From Verrucomicrobiia bacterium (GTDB lineage Bacteria; Verrucomicrobiota; Verrucomicrobiia; Verrucomicrobiales; Akkermansiaceae), in the NCBI GenBank assembly GCA_947460915.1, contig CANHKJ010000024.1, forward strand, positions 1-20,428: 20,428 nucleotides of DNA, written 5' to 3'. The translations under genes were made by a program, and so were the position numbers. How positions within the stretch are numbered: the first letter of the stretch is position 1; every line of letters begins with the position of its first letter. Under the pieces are notes generated by a model that was given only the letters and a program-made list of their open reading frames with translations, made no database searches and was not told the DNA's origin. This document shows, piece by piece, positions 13,167 through 20,428 of this stretch.

Positions 13167-14407
13167 GTAACAAAGGAGATGTGATTGTATTGGTTCCGGG
13201 AGTCGCCGGATGGGAAATCTGGGAAGGTCCACCACCCTCGGGATTGCAGCGCAAAGAAGTTACTTTGTTGTCGCGCGCGGGTGACTTGGAAGGCTTGCCT
13301 GCTCAGGATGTCGTCTTCTTTTTCCCAGTGAAAGATGCCACTGTCATGCCGTTCAAAACGACGACGGCAGATGAAAGTCTTTTTGCCGACTTGGCCCTGA
13401 TGCACAGTGAGCGCATGGGAGTGCGCATCGATCCTGGTGCTGGGCAGTTGATCGATCAATTTGTCATGGAAAAGGCAGAAGACAGCGCGGTGCTCACGAC
13501 CGTGGTGCTTCGCGCCCCTGTGGATGGAGATTTGCCCTTGCGCAGCCCGAAGGAGTTCGACTACGCACCGCGTGCGTATCACTTCGATGGCGATGGCATC
13601 GCAACCTGGAAAGAATTGGGCCACTGGGTGTTTGCTTTTTATCAAAAGGGAAAAATGCTCTATGCGCAATCGACATCTAACGATGCTGAGCATCCTGATG
13701 AGACCTTGTTGCGCGATATGCGACTCGCGCAAGTGCAATTGACCTTCCAAGGCATCCAGTTTACGCCCGATAAAATTCAAGTTTGGCATCCGGACGGGGA
13801 GTTAGGAGAAGCTGGCGCACTGGCTGATGCTTACGGTTTTTCGGCGTCGGTCGGTCGTCGTCCCGATCCTACTTTATCGATGGAGCCCAGCAAGCTATTG
13901 CCTGCCGATGTTCACGCGGAGCGCCGTGAAAGAGCGAAGAAGCAGCAATTGACTGCTGCGTTGTCTCTAGTCGCACTGGTCGTCGTCGGGCTGCTGGGCT
14001 GGGTTGGCTGGAAGTTTTACCAGGACATCAACGCTACAAAAGCGCTGATGGCCCGAGCCAAAGCAGTCGAGCCAGAGGTGCTAGCATTTCAGGACCACAA
14101 GGCAAAATGGAATGAGCTAGGCCCCGTAGTTGATCAAGATCAATGGCCGGTGGAAAACCTCTTGCGTATCACCCGCAGCATGCCGCAGCCTAAGGGAGTA
14201 GTGCGTTTTACGGAAGCAACCATCAATGCGAACGAAATCCGCATCAAAGGCAATGCTGATAACGCTCCGCCGATTGGACAATTTAGCTTTGCGATCAATA
14301 AAAACGAGGAGCTGAGTCGTTACAAGTTTGTTGCTCCTCCACCGAACAATACTTCCAAAGGTTGGGAATTTACCATTCAGGGTGCCGTGCCGCAAGAAGC
14401 GCAATAA
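13163..14407 (+). CDS. gspL: type II secretion inner-membrane protein GspL-like
   Basis: GspL links the cytoplasmic ATPase GspE to the envelope part of the machine. The 414-residue protein shows the expected layout: a cytoplasmic domain of about 255 residues resembling the actin-like fold of GspL/PilM (VVFFFPVKDATVMPFK is the clearest segment), one transmembrane helix (about 263-283), and a periplasmic coiled-coil plus small domain of about 130 residues. Sequence identity to classic GspL is low, so the call rests on layout and position between gspK and gspM. The start is GTG at 13163, overlapping the gspK stop (GTGA); no ATG in frame fits better. A PilM-PilN-like fusion is the alternative description. 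Confidence 0.77.
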   Translation: MSNKGDVIVLVPGVAGWEIWEGPPPSGLQRKEVTLLSRAGDLEGLPAQDVVFFFPVKDATVMPFKTTTADESLFADLALMHSERMGVRIDPGAGQLIDQFVMEKAEDSAVLTTVVLRAPVDGDLPLRSPKEFDYAPRAYHFDGDGIATWKELGHWVFAFYQKGKMLYAQSTSNDAEHPDETLLRDMRLAQVQLTFQGIQFTPDKIQVWHPDGELGEAGALADAYGFSASVGRRPDPTLSMEPSKLLPADVHAERRERAKKQQLTAALSLVALVVVGLLGWVGWKFYQDINATKALMARAKAVEPEVLAFQDHKAKWNELGPVVDQDQWPVENLLRITRSMPQPKGVVRFTEATINANEIRIKGNADNAPPIGQFSFAINKNEELSRYKFVAPPPNNTSKGWEFTIQGAVPQEAQ

Positions 14408-14506
14408 AATCCACGAAAATTCGCAGATATTTCCGCATTTAGGGAACAGAAATGAACTACGGTGGTTTTAGTAATGTAAGCAAGTTTAGCAAATTAGTCA
14501 TTTTCC
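14408..14506 (+). other. 99-bp gap in the operon with a possible short upstream ORF
   Basis: The only sizeable gap between gspG and the gspC-like gene. It contains AGGGA (14441-14445) followed after six bases by ATG (14452), which opens a 43-codon frame that runs past the gspM start and ends at 14583, in another frame. gspM itself has no Shine-Dalgarno sequence. Coupled translation is possible, but chance is equally likely. Confidence 0.3.
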
Positions 14507-15052
14507 ATGTCAGAACGAGAAAAAAAATTATTAGGAATGTTCGCCGCTGCTGGTGTCATTCTCTTTTGCCTTTGGGGCTATAAGTCCTACGTCAATAAGA
14601 GTTTGGAAATCAAAGCCAATCGTGCCGCAGCGGAAACAACCCTGCGCGATGCTGAGCTGTACTTGAAATCCCGTGATGATGTACAAGATGAAATCGATTG
14701 GCTGGCCGAGCACGAACCTGAGCCACAGGCAAGCGAGCAGGTGCCCACGAAATTGCAGCAGCTAGCATCCTCTGAGGCGACACGTGCGAGCATGACTGTG
14801 AAAAAAATGGACATTCTCGACACTCCGCCAGCAGAGGAAACTGCGGCTAATCGTTACGGGGTGGCACAAGTAAAATTCACCGTCACCGGTGAAGAAAAAA
14901 ATCTCTATGCGTGGTTTGATCGTATGCATTCGCCCGATGACTTTCGAGTGATTTCTGAAATCGTCATGAGCCCGAACAAAGAGGAAGATTCGCTGATTGA
15001 TTGCATCGTTACCTTTGATCAGTGGTTCGTCCCACTTCCTCCTGAACTATAA
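14507..15052 (+). CDS. gspM: type II secretion assembly protein GspM-like
   Basis: GspM pairs with GspL in the inner-membrane platform. The 181-residue protein has a short cytoplasmic start (SEREKKLL), one transmembrane helix (about 9-25), a coiled-coil segment (about 30-70) and a small ferredoxin-like periplasmic domain (VAQVKFTVTGEEKNLYAWFDRMHS, then VISEIVMSPN). This layout is shared by GspM and PilO, and the low identity prevents a sharper call. Position directly after the gspL-like gene supports it. Confidence 0.78.
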   Translation: MSEREKKLLGMFAAAGVILFCLWGYKSYVNKSLEIKANRAAAETTLRDAELYLKSRDDVQDEIDWLAEHEPEPQASEQVPTKLQQLASSEATRASMTVKKMDILDTPPAEETAANRYGVAQVKFTVTGEEKNLYAWFDRMHSPDDFRVISEIVMSPNKEEDSLIDCIVTFDQWFVPLPPEL

Positions 15053-15064
15053 CATCTGCTCGTT

Positions 15065-15748
15065 ATGAAAACATTCCTTTTGCTGATTTCTTTGACTGCT
15101 CCGCTCTTGGCAGATGCGCCGAAAAAGCCTTTGCCCTCGCGCTACTTGACACTGCATACCAGTTCTCCCTTTACGACGCCTGCGCCACCAGTATCGCAAA
15201 ATACGGGCCCGGAGATCAACCCGATGGATGAGTGGGCGCTCGGTGGCGTTACGAAATTTCCTGACGGCTACTTTGTGATCTTGCTCAATAAGAAAAAGCC
15301 TGATGAGAAAAAAATCATCCAGCCAGGCGTGCACTCCGAGTTCAAAGTCGTGAGCGTCAAAGATGGCGGTATGGACTACACTGCGACGACAGTTACCCTG
15401 CAAAATGGTGACAAACAAGGAATCGTCGAATTTGATTCCAAAATGCTCACCATTAATAATCCTGCTCCCGCAGCTGGTGGCCAGCCTGGTGTTCAGCCGG
15501 CAGCTCCGGGGCAGCCACTGAGCAACAATCGTGGTATTGGTAATGACCGACAACCTCGTCTCCGCACCCTTGTTCCCACTCCGGCTCCGCCTCAAGCGCC
15601 CGCCCAGCCCCAAGTACAGCAACAGGCCATGGAGCAGCAATTGCAACAACAGCAGATTCAATTGCAAATGCAGCAGCAACAGTTGCTTCAACAACAACAG
15701 CTCCAGCAACTGCAACAGCAGCAACAACAAAATCTGCCACCTCAGTAA
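15065..15748 (+). CDS. GspC/PilP-like secretion protein with glutamine-rich tail
   Basis: A signal peptide (MKTFLLLISLTAPLLADA) leads a 227-residue protein. Residues about 52-135 (DEWALGGVTKFPDGYFVILLNKKK, then FKVVSVKDG and TVTLQNGDKQGIVEF) resemble the beta-rich HR domain by which GspC or PilP meets the secretin N0 domain; the gene lies just before gspD, where such a clamp protein is expected. It lacks the anchored helix and PDZ domain of classic GspC. After a Pro/Ala linker, the last 51 residues contain 31 glutamines, encoded by a mix of CAA and CAG. The function of this tail is unknown; a coiled coil or sticky disordered tail is the likely form. The HR identity is inferred from pattern and position. 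Confidence 0.65.
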   Translation: MKTFLLLISLTAPLLADAPKKPLPSRYLTLHTSSPFTTPAPPVSQNTGPEINPMDEWALGGVTKFPDGYFVILLNKKKPDEKKIIQPGVHSEFKVVSVKDGGMDYTATTVTLQNGDKQGIVEFDSKMLTINNPAPAAGGQPGVQPAAPGQPLSNNRGIGNDRQPRLRTLVPTPAPPQAPAQPQVQQQAMEQQLQQQQIQLQMQQQQLLQQQQLQQLQQQQQQNLPPQ

Positions 15749-15793
15749 AACTCATTTTCGCAAAACCATCGCAACTTCTTTTCCCTAATCTTT

Positions 15794-18385
15794 ATGTCTA
15801 AACGCGCTCTTTATTATTCCGGCCTCGGATCGCTGCTCTTGTTCTGGGTGGTGGGTCAAACCCCGAACCAAGCTCCTACACCTGCTGCCCAACCTCGCGT
15901 GTTGGTCCCGCCCACTCCGTCTGTGCCAGGTGCTCGCCCGACACCTGGTGTTCCTGGCGCAAATCCTGGAGCGAGCAATCCTGCCTCACCAGAGGCCAAT
16001 GGCATCACTGCCGATGGGAAAATGCCGACCATACCTGCGGGCGAGGACAATCGCGCGATTAAAGCTCCTGCTGCTAACGAAGTCTGTGACATCAATTTCA
16101 CTTTCCCCAAGCTCAATGCTGAGGGTCTTGGTATGCTCTACCGCCAACTCACGGGCCGTCGCGTGGTGATGACGGCTGAGGTCAAGGATTTGGAAATTTA
16201 TTTCGTGCAGCCGCCTCCGATCACTTACGGTGAAGCGATCGATCTACTCAAAGCATCTTGCTTGATGCACGGATTCGTCTTTGCCGCAGGCGGCGATGGC
16301 TGGGACAAGCTGACCACCGCGAATGCTGGCACTAAGCCACAAACGAGCGACATTCCTCTCGTCACTAGCCCACTCGGCTTACCCGATGGCGATCAGGTCG
16401 TGCGCTACGTCATGACGCTGAAACACATGAAGCCTGATGAAGTGTCGCGCGTTTTCACTTCGGTGGTTTCCCAGTTCAATAGCTACGGCTCCGTCGTTTC
16501 CGTGCCGAATGCATCGGCCTTGATCATTACAGAAAATACTTCATTGATCCGCACCTTGATCGATCTTCAAGCAAAAATCGACGTTCCATCTTCCAACATC
16601 GACCAGAAATTCATTAAGGTACAATACGGTGACGTTGAAGAACTATCCGCGACTCTGAATGAAATTTTCACCGCGCAAGCATCCACACAAGCCACTGCTG
16701 GTGTGCAGCGTGTCCAGCCGCAGCTAAATGGCATGCCAAACCTCGCTGGAGCACAGGGCGGCAGTTCTGGGTCTAGCGGTGCAGGTGAGGCTCCACCCGT
16801 TCAAATCATTCCCGATCTGCGCACCAATCGGATTTTCGTGATGGCGCGCCCTCTCGATTTGGTTTTCATCGAAACTTTGATCAAAGAATTCGATTCGCCA
16901 TCTGACACACGCAACTTCCTTCGTCGCAAACTGAAATTCTTAGCCGTAAGCGATTTCCTCGACGTTGCTAGTGATGCGCTCAGCCGTGCATTTGGTGGCT
17001 CCGCTGAGGGTGGTGGCGCAGGTGCGGCAGGCGGTGGTGGTCGTTCGCAAACGAGTACCACAGCTGGACGCTCGACTGGCACATCCAGCCGTGCAGGTGC
17101 CTCTAGCCAATTTGGAGGCAATCAATCGAGCCAATTTGGCGGCAGCCAAGGAGGTTTTGGTGGTGGCCAAGGCGGTGGCGGGATTTCCGCAGGTGGTGGT
17201 CTGGGTGACCCATCTGTCGATACCAAACCTGTTTCGGTTCTCGTTGGGCGCACCTTGCTTGTTGCTGACAATATTACTAACTCCATCGTAGTGCAAGGTC
17301 CACCCGCAGGAGTAGAGATCATCAACAACCTTCTCGATGAGATCGATGTCAAAGCTGACCAGGTGATGATTTCTACGGTTTTTGGTCAGTTGACTTTGAG
17401 TAATGATTTTGAGTTTGGCATCGACTGGTTGCGCAGTCTTGATACCACGGGTGATGGTTCGGTTACTGGTTCGATCGGCGGCCCACTTCCTGCAGTGAAT
17501 GCCATTACGAACGGAGGGTTGGGTGTATATGGCACGATTGGTGATCATCTAACAGGTTATCTAACAGCTCTCCAAGAAACCGGGGATTTCAATGTGATTT
17601 CTCGTCCGACGATTTTTACTGCCAACAATCAAAAAGGCATGATTTCCAGTGGTCAACAGATCGCAGTTCCCTCAAACAGCTATGCGGGTGTCAATGGAGG
17701 CGGCCAAAGCACAAACATTGAATATCGTGACGTTGTTCTCGCATTGGAAGTAATTCCTCTGGTAAACTCAGAAGACGAAGTTACTTTACAAATTTCCTTA
17801 GTTAGCCAAGGAGTAGGAAACCCCCGTAAGATTGGTGCTGGGGATAACGCTTATGAGGTTCCTGACATCATCAGCCGCGAACTACTCACGACCGTCACGG
17901 TGCCGAACAATCAAACGGTAGTGCTAGGAGGTTTAATTACGGAAGAAAACTCGAAGAATGTTACGGGAGTTCCGATTCTTAGCTCGATCCCGGGCTTAGG
18001 CAAATTGTTTTCCACAACGACAGATAAGAAGAGTCGCAATGAGTTGATCATTTTCATTCAGCCACAGATCATTCGCGATGAGCGCTCGATGGATGCTTCT
18101 AATCGTGATATGGATCGTCGCTACAAAATGTCTGATGAAATCCGTGCATTTGATGGCCCAGGTGTTCTTCCTCCAGTTGGTGACATAGAAGCAACCAAAG
18201 AGTCCGGTGCTGCTCCAGCTTCTACCAAGGAAGCAGCTAAAAAAGAAGAACTGAAAAAAGAAGAACCGAAAAAAATTAGCAAGCAAGTTTCACTGAAATC
18301 CGAAGAAATCAATGTTGAGGGTGCGCCGAAAGCAAAAGTGATTCGTTCTGCCGCTGATCCAACTAATCGTTTGTTTGGGCGATAG
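15794..18385 (+). CDS. gspD: type II secretion outer-membrane secretin GspD
   Basis: Forms the outer-membrane channel. The 863 residues contain: a signal-like helix (about 4-21) and Pro-rich linker; an N0 domain (about 95-185, DINFTFPKLNAEGLGMLYRQ); N1 (about 200-270, RYVMTLKHMKPDEV) and N2 (about 272-370); N3 split by a Gly/Ser-rich loop (about 400-475); and the secretin beta domain (about 520-752) ending in the family signature QTVVLGGLI, VPILSSIPGLGKLF and NELIIFIQPQII. About 110 residues follow, with a Lys/Glu-rich part (KEAAKKEELKKEEPKK). No lipobox is visible, and no typical pilotin-binding S-domain is recognised. It follows the GspC-like gene by 45 bases. Confidence 0.95.
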   Translation: MSKRALYYSGLGSLLLFWVVGQTPNQAPTPAAQPRVLVPPTPSVPGARPTPGVPGANPGASNPASPEANGITADGKMPTIPAGEDNRAIKAPAANEVCDINFTFPKLNAEGLGMLYRQLTGRRVVMTAEVKDLEIYFVQPPPITYGEAIDLLKASCLMHGFVFAAGGDGWDKLTTANAGTKPQTSDIPLVTSPLGLPDGDQVVRYVMTLKHMKPDEVSRVFTSVVSQFNSYGSVVSVPNASALIITENTSLIRTLIDLQAKIDVPSSNIDQKFIKVQYGDVEELSATLNEIFTAQASTQATAGVQRVQPQLNGMPNLAGAQGGSSGSSGAGEAPPVQIIPDLRTNRIFVMARPLDLVFIETLIKEFDSPSDTRNFLRRKLKFLAVSDFLDVASDALSRAFGGSAEGGGAGAAGGGGRSQTSTTAGRSTGTSSRAGASSQFGGNQSSQFGGSQGGFGGGQGGGGISAGGGLGDPSVDTKPVSVLVGRTLLVADNITNSIVVQGPPAGVEIINNLLDEIDVKADQVMISTVFGQLTLSNDFEFGIDWLRSLDTTGDGSVTGSIGGPLPAVNAITNGGLGVYGTIGDHLTGYLTALQETGDFNVISRPTIFTANNQKGMISSGQQIAVPSNSYAGVNGGGQSTNIEYRDVVLALEVIPLVNSEDEVTLQISLVSQGVGNPRKIGAGDNAYEVPDIISRELLTTVTVPNNQTVVLGGLITEENSKNVTGVPILSSIPGLGKLFSTTTDKKSRNELIIFIQPQIIRDERSMDASNRDMDRRYKMSDEIRAFDGPGVLPPVGDIEATKESGAAPASTKEAAKKEELKKEEPKKISKQVSLKSEEINVEGAPKAKVIRSAADPTNRLFGR

Positions 18386-18415
18386 AACGAAGCTTCCCCC
18401 CTCACTTTTTCTTCT

Positions 18416-19183
18416 ATGAAGTTTTTTGTTATTGTCTCAATTTTTGCCGCAACAGTCTTTGGTTATGCCGTTGAGCTTGTCACGGCTTCAGTAACCACGG
18501 GTGAGCGGAAGAATGACTCGTTCTTTTCCTCAGGATCATTGTTCTATTCCTCGGATGCGGCAACAGAGAGTGGCATCGTTGATCAGAATGCATTCAAGTT
18601 TATAGTAGGTTCTACTTTTGTCAATAAGTCGACCCAAACGTATGGCTCGAATATTTTCCGTGTAAGGGCACAACTGTTAGGGGCGTCCTTGGCACCTGTG
18701 CTTCTTTCTAACGGAAAAACATTTGTGTTGTCCTCGGAGTTCGCGATTACGCATTTCACGGGCACCCCTGCGATTACGAAGAATACGAATGTCACCTTGA
18801 CTCCAGCTGGCGCTTTATTGGCAAGTGTCGATTACGTTGTAAGGATTACCATAGAGCGCAGTGAATTAGTCAACGGAGCTAATGCGTGGGTGAGTGGTGT
18901 GGCATCAATGACAGATGATTTTCCGATTGCAGATCCTACTACGGTTAGTTCTCCTCAACTCAAGGTGGAGCAACTTGCAAACCAATCAATTCGTTTGAGC
19001 TATGCAAAACAGCAAATAGTATCTTGGAAATTGCAATCATCGACAACACTCACCAGCGGTTCCTTCACGGACGTCACCGGTGTAACTTTTGTGCTAGATG
19101 AAGATACGGATCGTTATGAGGCTAATGTGCCTGTTAACACCTCTACTCAATCAAAGCGCTTTTTCCGACTCGTAGCTCCGTAA
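18416..19183 (+). CDS. exported protein of unknown function downstream of gspD
   Basis: I do not recognise the N-terminal two thirds. The 255-residue protein has a signal peptide (MKFFVIVSIFAATVFGYA) and then Ser/Thr/Val-rich beta-strand sequence with no cysteines, as expected of a secreted beta-sandwich. The last 70 residues (SWKLQSSTTLTSGSFTDVTG, then TQSKRFFRLVAP) resemble a short C-terminal module I recall from many verrucomicrobial exported proteins. It starts 30 bases after gspD with no terminator between, so it is probably the last gene of the secretion operon. It may be a substrate of this system or an accessory surface protein; neither is shown. Confidence 0.75.
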   Translation: MKFFVIVSIFAATVFGYAVELVTASVTTGERKNDSFFSSGSLFYSSDAATESGIVDQNAFKFIVGSTFVNKSTQTYGSNIFRVRAQLLGASLAPVLLSNGKTFVLSSEFAITHFTGTPAITKNTNVTLTPAGALLASVDYVVRITIERSELVNGANAWVSGVASMTDDFPIADPTTVSSPQLKVEQLANQSIRLSYAKQQIVSWKLQSSTTLTSGSFTDVTGVTFVLDEDTDRYEANVPVNTSTQSKRFFRLVAP

Positions 19184-19192
19184 TCTCTACGA

Positions 19193-19248
19193 ATGAAATG
19201 ATGGGGCCTGCTTGAAGTTCTTAGTGATCTGGGAGCCAAATCATTCAT
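19193..19248. terminator. weak imperfect stem between convergent genes
   Basis: The bases at 19193-19206 can pair imperfectly with those at 19235-19248 (ATGA-ATGAT-GGC against GCC-ATCAT-TCAT), spanning the gap between the plus-strand exported-protein gene and the convergent TPR gene. There is no T run, and the right arm enters the last codons of the TPR gene. It may weakly stop transcription on either strand. Confidence 0.2.
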
Positions 19249-20428
19249 CCATGATCATGTGCTCAAGACCAAGGTTCTTGGCTCTTTCTGCGGCCTCGTT
19301 GGCGCGTGGGGTTGGGTAGCTGGAAAGTTTTTTCGCAAGGGCAATGGCGGGTTCCCAACGTTCTGATTTCTCTAACAAAGCAATGGCGTTGAAGCCGCAA
19401 CGCTCAAGGTAGTCCCAGTCCGCTGGGGCTTCTTTACTGGCAGACTCGATGACTTGGTAGTAAACGTCTAAGGCCTCATCGGGTTTGTTGAGTTGTTCCA
19501 AGGTCAGCCCGCGGTAGTAATGGATGCGATGCGTTTCGACCGTGCTTGTTTGTTTTTTCTCTAACAATACATCCTGCACTTTCAGCGATGCTTCATATTG
19601 AGTCGAATCTGAACCACCTTGGGCGTAGAGAATCTCGATCAACAAAAGTCCTGTGGGCGTGTGTAGTGGTGAATCGACAGCGATTTTATGAAACAGTTTT
19701 TGTAATTCCTCGCGGGCTTGAACGAGACCGCTGGGGGACTTCGCATCGATCAGGGTGCGGGCTTTTTCTAGCACTGCAAATGCGGAAAGCGGTGAGTCAG
19801 CGGCAATGATTTTATCGAAGATGGAAATGGCCTCGGTGAGTGATTGTGGTGTGCCGGTGCGGGCTGCGGCGCGTGCGGCGATGAGCAGAGAAGGGCCTGC
19901 CTGCGCAGGGTGTGATTTCTCAAGTTTCTGCAGCACTTGGCGTGCATCATTCATGTCTCCATTTTGATAGAGAGCCATACCGAGATTGAGAGTCATCTCG
20001 GCTACTGCGTGTGAATCTGGGTATTGTGCGATGAAGGAGCGACTGAGAGTGATGACGGTATTTTGGTCTTGTTGGGCCTGAGCGAGTAAAATTTTGGTAG
20101 CAAGCAGGCTTTCTGCCGACACCACGGTCGCATTGATGGAATCCAGTTGCGCTTTGGCCATGGAAAGGTCGGGCCGTTGCAGCTTAAGCGCACAGTATGC
20201 CATGGCAAGACGGGCCTCGCCGATGCGTGCGTGCTGAGGTTGATCTATGATAAATTTTTCAAGCAAGGGCATGGCCGCCTCGGGAGATTGCTTGATGGTG
20301 TGTAGCGCGCGTTCGAGTGTCAGACTCACGCTTAGCTTAGGGCTCGCTTCTTTGAGTAATCGGTCCCAGGAGGCATCATCGTTGACCAAGAGAGATGATA
20401 TGCCAGCATTGAATAGTGCAGAACTGCG
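19241..20428 (-). CDS. TPR-repeat protein (5' end beyond window)
   Basis: At least 395 residues of helix-turn-helix repeats of the tetratricopeptide type, such as EARLAMAYCALKLQRPDLSMA, NLGMALYQNGDMNDARQVLQKL, YYRGLTLEQLNKPDEALDVYYQV and SERWEPAIALAKKLSSYP. TPR proteins act as protein-binding scaffolds. The reading frame has no stop up to the window edge (13 more codons upstream of the first possible TTG start at 20389), and there is no ATG near it, so the real N-terminus lies past 20428. Full-length proteins of this kind in Verrucomicrobiota can be long and exported; that cannot be judged here. It is convergent with the secretion operon, so it is not part of it. Confidence 0.88.
   Translation of the reverse strand, partial: RSSALFNAGISSLLVNDDASWDRLLKEASPKLSVSLTLERALHTIKQSPEAAMPLLEKFIIDQPQHARIGEARLAMAYCALKLQRPDLSMAKAQLDSINATVVSAESLLATKILLAQAQQDQNTVITLSRSFIAQYPDSHAVAEMTLNLGMALYQNGDMNDARQVLQKLEKSHPAQAGPSLLIAARAAARTGTPQSLTEAISIFDKIIAADSPLSAFAVLEKARTLIDAKSPSGLVQAREELQKLFHKIAVDSPLHTPTGLLLIEILYAQGGSDSTQYEASLKVQDVLLEKKQTSTVETHRIHYYRGLTLEQLNKPDEALDVYYQVIESASKEAPADWDYLERCGFNAIALLEKSERWEPAIALAKKLSSYPTPRANEAAERAKNLGLEHMIMDE

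Noticed and set aside
15047..15730. 227-codon minus-strand frame beginning with a poly-Leu stretch
   Set aside because: It is the reverse reading of the CAA/CAG glutamine tail and the GspC-like gene; the leucine run is a by-product.
20387..20389. TTG as the start codon of the TPR gene
   Set aside because: The frame stays open to the window edge with no Shine-Dalgarno sequence or signal peptide at that TTG, so the gene simply continues beyond the window.

Overview
The window most likely comes from a member of the Verrucomicrobiota, probably order Verrucomicrobiales. This rests on recognised protein content, not on a search: a PDZ/helical-toroid/HEAT exported protein of the kind abundant in that phylum, a carboxynorspermidine dehydrogenase, the style of RpoA and L17, a divergent GspG-H-I-J-K-L-M-C-D set, and gene starts that mostly lack a Shine-Dalgarno sequence. 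No tRNA, rRNA, CRISPR array, transposase or phage gene was seen.

Left part (1-6372), all genes on the minus strand: an exported PDZ plus HEAT-repeat protein; xylA (xylose isomerase) with a strong intrinsic terminator; phrB (class I photolyase); and an 89-residue protein resembling AP2-type DNA-binding domains. The gaps hold little coding potential but carry odd short-period tandem repeats: eleven perfect copies of GAACTTT plus a T8 run, and three copies of GTTTTCA plus a T9 run. The first 210 bases contain an 11-bp inverted repeat and terminator-like structures belonging to something outside the window or to a small RNA.

Middle (6373-9971): rpoA-rplQ on the plus strand, detached from the usual rpsM-rpsK-rpsD cluster, with a structured 5' leader and a clean GNRA-loop terminator after rplQ. 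A convergent gene on the minus strand encodes a carboxynorspermidine dehydrogenase (polyamine synthesis). The 367-bp gap between them is a patchwork of nonamer and octamer repeats and a long two-armed inverted repeat.

Right part (9972-19183), plus strand: a tightly packed type II secretion operon, gspG-H-I-J-K-L-M, then a GspC/PilP-like protein with a glutamine-rich tail, then the secretin gspD, and finally an exported protein of unknown function that may be co-transcribed. The major pseudopilin, the four minor pseudopilins (tip complex), the inner-membrane assembly proteins, the clamp-like protein and the outer-membrane pore are all present. The ATPase (GspE), platform protein (GspF) and prepilin peptidase (GspO/PilD) are not in the window and must be encoded elsewhere. 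The window ends with a TPR protein on the minus strand whose 5' end lies beyond position 20428.

The most unusual signals are (1) four different intergenic repeats with periods of 7, 7, 9 and 8 nt, two of them ending in a homopolymer run; (2) the polyglutamine tail on the GspC-like protein and the Gly/Ser-rich loop and charged tail of the secretin; (3) two minus-strand genes whose best promoter places transcription start at the start codon (possible leaderless mRNAs); and (4) the rpoA leader RNA.
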